Assembly (NCBI GenBank): GCA_024742285.1
Contig: JANSYR010000001.1
Coordinates: 770,977-834,976, forward strand
Direction of reading: 5' to 3'
DNA: 64,000 nucleotides
Source of the DNA: a bacterium
GTDB lineage: Bacteria; Myxococcota_A; UBA9160; UBA4427
Position 1 is the stretch's first letter. Each line of letters starts with the position of its first letter. Shown here piece after piece: positions 60,920 through 64,000 of the stretch. The translations under genes were made by a program, and so were the position numbers. Under the pieces are notes generated by a model. It did not search any database, was not told where the DNA came from, and saw only the letters and a program-made list of their open reading frames with translations.

Positions 60920-60938
60920 GTGGCCCAGCACGGCCGAC

Positions 60939-61163
60939 TCATCTCAGCGGGGATTCCCACAATCGGCCCTCGCGGTAGACTTCGCAGTAGTAGCAGCCGC
61001 TTGAGATTCCATCCTTGTTGTACCAGTGATGGTCTGCACCGAGTCGTTCACAGTCTTCGCCTTTGTTCGCAACTCCGGCGTCGATCAGAAAGTAGGGCAG
61101 ACGCATTCGAATCCAGGTTCGAAGGGCTAAGGGATGTCGCCAGTCAACGCGCATCGCGGACAT
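60939..61163 (-). CDS. Small hypothetical protein with CxxC (cassette)
   Basis: 74 residues, soluble. HHWYNKDGISSGCYYCEVYREGRLW in the middle includes a CYYC pair and a nearby C in EDCERL, so a metal site is possible. The start may be the ATG at 61163 (next to the attC boundary) or 61154. No family recognised. Confidence 0.62.
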   Translation of the reverse strand: MSAMRVDWRHPLALRTWIRMRLPYFLIDAGVANKGEDCERLGADHHWYNKDGISSGCYYCEVYREGRLWESPLR

Positions 61164-61348
61164 GCCGTATAACGGATCAGCCGCTCACCTGCGAAGTTCG
61201 CCGGCGCGCGACCGATCGAGAGACTGAATTCTACGCCAGATGGCACAAGCCGCGCTCTCCCCGTCGATCTAGACGAGGAGTCTGCGCGGCGGAGTTTCGT
61301 TCGAAACTCGTCAAACTCTCCGTCAGGTGCAGCGGCTTGTTATGCGGC
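61164..61348. repeat. attC site, type B
   Basis: 185 bp, the longest; GCCGTATAACGGATCAGCCG left, AGCGGCTTGTTATGCGGC right; inner hairpin CCGTCGATCTAGACGAGG. Confidence 0.92.
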
Positions 61349-61359
61349 GGAGCGACGGC

Positions 61360-61617
61360 TTAGGGAAGGCCGAGCTCGATTGGGTCAAGCGGCACGTCGG
61401 TCGGAATCTCGTTCGGTTCGTCTTCGACTCGACAGACGCACCTAGCTTCGGAGTCTGGATCTAGCGAGTCGTCGACGAACGCCGTTCCCAACTCGAGACC
61501 CTGCTCCGCGCACTCGATCCGGCATCGCTCCGTCTCATCAGCGTGAGGTGGCTCGCAAGCTACGAATACGGGCAAACACGCGATCAGCGCCAGCAGCAAC
61601 CGCGGCGATCTAGTCAT
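61360..61617 (-). CDS. Small lipoprotein (cassette)
   Basis: 85 residues. SPRLLLALIACLPVFVACEPP is a lipoprotein signal with lipobox VFVAC (Cys about 21). The mature part is acidic with four Cys (RCRIECAEQGLELGTAF, ARCVCRVED). ATG at 61617. Function unknown. Confidence 0.78.
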   Translation of the reverse strand: MTRSPRLLLALIACLPVFVACEPPHADETERCRIECAEQGLELGTAFVDDSLDPDSEARCVCRVEDEPNEIPTDVPLDPIELGLP

Positions 61618-61633
61618 AGTCGGTAGTCGCTCT

Positions 61634-61809
61634 GGCGCATAGCGGATCAGCCCATAACCTGCAGGGATCGCCTCCGAGCCCAGGCCGAGCAGATCAAGTT
61701 CGTCGCCAGAATACCACGAGCGGTCTTCCCGGCGAAGCCGGGATGAGACCGCGGAGCCCACTCCCAGCTCGCCCAACGCTCTGTCAGGTTCAGGGGCTTG
61801 TTATGCGGC
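61634..61809. repeat. attC site, type A
   Basis: 176 bp; GGCGCATAGCGGATCAGCCC left (mutated box), CAGGGGCTTGTTATGCGGC right; hairpin CCCGGC-GAA-GCCGGG. Confidence 0.92.
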
Positions 61810-62184
61810 GGAGCCCCTCGCGCCTCGGCAGTCGCGGATGTCCTCAAGGCTCAGGCGGATCGCGCGCGATTCCGCGAAAGGAACTCGCCACTTTGGATCG
61901 TCGTAGTTATCGAACCACCAGCTAAGGGCTAAGGGAGTCGGCTTCTCGACCGTCCGCTCGAGATTTGCGTCCGGGCGTTCGCATCGACGCTTGTAGCCTT
62001 CAAAGAGCGCCGAAACGTCCGCAAAGTCACGCCCTTTGCTGAGGACTTCGCCGTCATGCCAGCCTGCGTCGGAGCTTTGAAACTCGACGCTTGTCCCGAG
62101 CCAAGGCGCGACATCGGGTAGCAACGGGCGAAGCGATATCGGCAGGGCCACGACCAGAAGGACGATCTTCAGCCAGAGCGGCAT
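61801..62184 (-). CDS. Hypothetical membrane-anchored protein (cassette)
   Basis: 127 residues: an N-terminal helix (LWLKIVLLVVALPISL, 3-18), then a soluble part with GWHDGEVLSKGRDFADVSALF and LSWWFDNYDDPKWRVPFAESRAIRL. ATG at 62184. The final GSAA and the stop come from the attC R box. Unknown role. Confidence 0.72.
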   Translation of the reverse strand: MPLWLKIVLLVVALPISLRPLLPDVAPWLGTSVEFQSSDAGWHDGEVLSKGRDFADVSALFEGYKRRCERPDANLERTVEKPTPLALSWWFDNYDDPKWRVPFAESRAIRLSLEDIRDCRGARGSAA

Positions 62185-62213
62185 TCCCTTGTCCTAGCGC
62201 AGTCGTGGGCTCT

Positions 62214-62389
62214 GCCGCATAACGGATCAGCCGATCACCTGCGGAGTTCGCCGGCGCCGACTCGATCGAGGTACAGCGCAGCGTAGCCCAGCGCCTCGAG
62301 CGGCCTTGGGCGCGAAGCGCCAGGAGGTCGCGGACTTCCGATCGGAACTCGACAAACGCTCCGTCAGGTGCAGCGGCTTGTTGTACGGC
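62214..62389. repeat. attC site, type B
   Basis: 176 bp; GCCGCATAACGGATCAGCCG left, AGCGGCTTGTTGTACGGC right. Confidence 0.94.
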
Positions 62390-62404
62390 GGACGCGATCG
62401 CGGC

Positions 62405-62752
62405 CTACGTCGCAGGACGCCTGATCAGCCATTCCCACGTCATCAGCGTCAACGATCCCGCGGACAGCAAGAGAACGAACCGCAGATAGAGCTCCGACGC
62501 AGATCCTGAAGTCACTCGCGGACGCCAGATCTCCCACACGAACATCCCGAATGCCGGAATCGAGACCAGGGCGAACAGCGTAAAGATCGAAGGCCAGATC
62601 GAACCCAGGAGCCCCAAGCAGACGCAGGATAGAGCGGATAGAGCCGACGCGAGTCGACGGCGGTTGCCGGCGTCGGGGGCTGAGGACCAAAACAGCACCA
62701 GGGCCGCCACCGCTACTGGCACGCCGACCGCGATTCCGTAGGGCACCGGCAT
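62405..62752 (-). CDS. Three-helix membrane protein (cassette)
   Basis: 115 residues with helices at about 7-22, 36-58 (ALSCVCLGLLGSIWPSIFTLF) and 88-105. Starts with ATG at 62752, next to the attC boundary. Hydrophilic RPRVTSGSASELY between helices 2 and 3. Unknown function. Confidence 0.74.
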   Translation of the reverse strand: MPVPYGIAVGVPVAVAALVLFWSSAPDAGNRRRLASALSALSCVCLGLLGSIWPSIFTLFALVSIPAFGMFVWEIWRPRVTSGSASELYLRFVLLLSAGSLTLMTWEWLIRRPAT

Positions 62753-62762
62753 TGGAGCGTCT

Positions 62763-62938
62763 GCCGTATAACGGATCAGCCCATAACCTGCAGACTTCGC
62801 CGGCGTGGACGGATCGAGGTACAGCGATCGTAGCCAATCGGCACAAGCGGCCTTGGGCGCGTCAGCGCCAGGAGGCCGCGGAGCCTCGTTCCCAACTAGG
62901 CCAACTGTCTGTCAGGTTCAGGGGCTTGTTATACGGCG
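62763..62938. repeat. attC site, type A
   Basis: 176 bp; GCCGTATAACGGATCAGCCC left, CAGGGGCTTGTTATACGGC right; hairpin GGCGC-GTCA-GCGCC. Confidence 0.95.
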
Positions 62939-62950
62939 CCCTGGCAGAGC

Positions 62951-63184
62951 CTACGCAGACCTTCGAAGCGAGCGAACAGACACCAAGTCGGTTGCGGCGA
63001 TCGCTCGGACGTCGTCGGGTGTCAGCGACACCAGCGCTTCAGTAGCGCCTGAGGCGGTCACGAACTCGACTTCGAGCCCCTCAGTTCCGTAAACGTGTAC
63101 GACCGCGCCCAGGTCCCCCCTGCGAAGACCCAGATCGGGCATGTCCCGCTTTAGGACGACGGTATCGAGTTCGCGAAATTCCAT
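62951..63184 (-). CDS. DUF4926 family protein (cassette gene 2)
   Basis: 77 residues. FRELDTVVLKRDMPDLGLRRGDLGAVVHVYGTEGLEVEFV is the DUF4926 signature, an SH3-like fold. DUF4926 proteins are usually encoded next to a DUF6883 protein, as here (3-bp gap), and are suspected to be the immunity/antitoxin partner. Start ATG at 63184. Confidence 0.9.
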   Translation of the reverse strand: MEFRELDTVVLKRDMPDLGLRRGDLGAVVHVYGTEGLEVEFVTASGATEALVSLTPDDVRAIAATDLVSVRSLRRSA

Positions 63185-63187
63185 CGG

Positions 63188-63520
63188 CTACTCCTGAGGG
63201 TACGCAGTCACGAACCTGGGATTCTCAGTATCCGGCGTCAGAATCCAGATCGTCAGGATCGCGGCAGGCTTGCCATCGGTTCCGGGAATATCTCCGGCGA
63301 CGCGAAACTTGCGACCGAAGGGCGAAGACACCTCTACTGCGTCACCTGAGCGCGCGACCTCGAGAAGGACCTCGGAGAGCGATTCCCAGTTCTCCGGAGT
63401 GTACCCGAGCGACCGAAAGAACCGCGACTTGAATCGCCCGACAGGATGACTGGCCGAGAGAAGGTACTCGCGTAGCTTCTCGGGCGGGATCTCAGCCCTG
63501 TTCGCGTTCGGTAGCTTCAT
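63188..63520 (-). CDS. DUF6883 family protein (cassette gene 1)
   Basis: 110 residues. PNANRAEIPPEKLREYLLSASHPVGRFKSRFFRSLGYTPENW then GDAVEVSSPFGRKFRVAGDIPGTDG match DUF6883, a fold also used as a toxin domain in some polymorphic toxins (established by association; no activity seen here). Paired with DUF4926. Start ATG at 63520; the 40 bp upstream join the attC site. Confidence 0.85.
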   Translation of the reverse strand: MKLPNANRAEIPPEKLREYLLSASHPVGRFKSRFFRSLGYTPENWESLSEVLLEVARSGDAVEVSSPFGRKFRVAGDIPGTDGKPAAILTIWILTPDTENPRFVTAYPQE

Positions 63521-63559
63521 CGCCTTGAGGGCAACTCCGAGCAGGTCCGACGCCCGGGT

Positions 63560-63734
63560 GCCGTATAACGGATCAGCCCATAACCTGCAGACCTCGCCGG
63601 CGTCGAACTGATCGAGGTACGGCGATCGTAGCCAATCGGCACGAGCGGCCTTGGGCGCGGAGCGCCAGGAGGCCGCGGAGCCCCGCTCTCACCCCGGCCA
63701 ACTGTCTGTCAGGTTCAGGGGCTTGTTATACGGC
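63560..63734. repeat. attC site, type A
   Basis: 175 bp; GCCGTATAACGGATCAGCCC left, CAGGGGCTTGTTATACGGC right. Rightmost site in the window. Confidence 0.95.
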
Positions 63735-64000
63735 GGGTCGGCAGACTCGAGAGAGGTACCGAAATCCGGCGGCACCCACGACGCCGACGAGGAGCACACC
63801 CACAAGAGCCCCGGCAGCGGACAGGGAGTCGTCGAGCGCCAGCATCTCGAAAGAGGCTACGAGGCCGATCAGGAAGAAAGACAAGAGCCAGCCTAGAAAC
63901 AGCCACTTCGAATGAGGCCAGAGGGAGTAGATCGATCGAGCGCCGAGCAGTCCGAACGTGACGAGCACGAGATCGAGAACAAGAATCGGATAGGAAACGA
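63726..64000 (-). CDS. Membrane protein, partial (cut by right edge)
   Basis: About 90 residues visible with three membrane helices (SYPILVLDLVLVTFGLLGARS; WLFLGWLLSFFLIGLVASF; ALVGVLLVGVVGAAGF). The frame is open to the edge, so the N-terminus may lie outside; a GTG at 63968 is an internal alternative. The C-terminal RPAV and stop are supplied by the attC R box. Unknown function. Confidence 0.65.
   Translation of the reverse strand, partial: VSYPILVLDLVLVTFGLLGARSIYSLWPHSKWLFLGWLLSFFLIGLVASFEMLALDDSLSAAGALVGVLLVGVVGAAGFRYLSRVCRPAV

Larger units (their letters stand above)
48404..64000. other. Chromosomal integron cassette array (integrase not in window)
   Basis: 24 attC-like sites, 0.4-1.2 kb apart, separate short one- or two-gene cassettes. 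Cassette genes almost all run to the left with their 3' ends at the right end of an attC site. In known integrons genes point away from attI, so integrase and attI should lie to the right of 64000. Each cassette extends from the left R box of one site to the left R box of the next. Sites at 55-64 kb are nearly identical; those at 48-53 kb are progressively degraded. Confidence 0.93.

Noticed and set aside
57503..63896. Reading frames starting in attC sites (NGSAHNLQTSP-type N-termini)
   Set aside because: They repeat because the sites repeat; the real genes start after the site or lie on the other strand.
48404..64000. Regularly spaced repeats that could suggest a CRISPR array
   Set aside because: Repeats are about 175 bp, imperfectly palindromic, and separated by 0.4-1.2 kb with genes; no cas genes.
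48404..64000. Integrase or attI within the window
   Set aside because: No tyrosine-recombinase reading frame is seen on either strand in the array.

Overview
The window is 64 kb of GC-rich (roughly two-thirds GC) bacterial chromosome with dense, mostly leaderless-looking gene packing. An NtrC-type sigma-54 activator, a PEP-CTERM protein, SelB, an FeoAB system and a class A PBP are present. The mix suggests a former 'Deltaproteobacterium' (Myxococcota/Desulfobacterota-like or a sister lineage), but no rRNA or other decisive marker lies here and the assignment is tentative.

From 0 to 43 kb is an ordinary core region. It holds an ExbD-like fragment of an operon cut by the left edge, a DMT exporter, a di-heme peroxidase, serS and selB. 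A DUF4160/DUF2442 pair follows, then a peroxiredoxin-like gene with an in-frame UGA and a SECIS-like hairpin, which is probably a selenoprotein using the nearby SelB. Next is a seven-gene minus-strand operon that encodes only the membrane arm of a complex-I-like machine (A-H-J-K-L-M-N), with many of the conserved channel glutamates and lysines substituted. Then come gpsA, feoAB with a Fur-like box, a 1022-residue fusion of a flippase-like membrane domain with a sulfatase-fold hydrolase, msrB, aat, a LOG-family enzyme, a Cys/Met-metabolism PLP enzyme, a PEP-CTERM protein, a histidine kinase, ogt, a sigma-54 response regulator, gshB, PBP1A, a second histidine kinase broken by an amber codon, a NUDIX hydrolase, a rhomboid protease and a DUF4097 protein.

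From 43.3 to 48.4 kb lie small single-domain genes, nearly all on the minus strand (VOC, GFA, DUF1971, DUF695, GNAT). They look like accessory or cassette-type genes but have no recognisable attC sites.

From 48.4 kb to the right edge is a chromosomal integron cassette array. I count 24 attC-like sites, each about 175 bp, which is long for attC. Their left and right arms are imperfect inverted repeats with GTATAAC/GTTATAC-type R boxes and compensatory base changes. They separate short cassettes whose genes nearly all run leftwards, so the integrase and attI should lie beyond the right edge; no integrase is in the window. Sites and genes decay from right to left, as expected for older cassettes further from attI. 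Cassettes include HigBA and a reversed BrnTA toxin-antitoxin module, a DUF6883/DUF4926 pair, a GFA protein, small lipoproteins and many small membrane proteins of unknown role, some of them paralogous. In several cassettes the TAA inside the R box serves as the stop codon.
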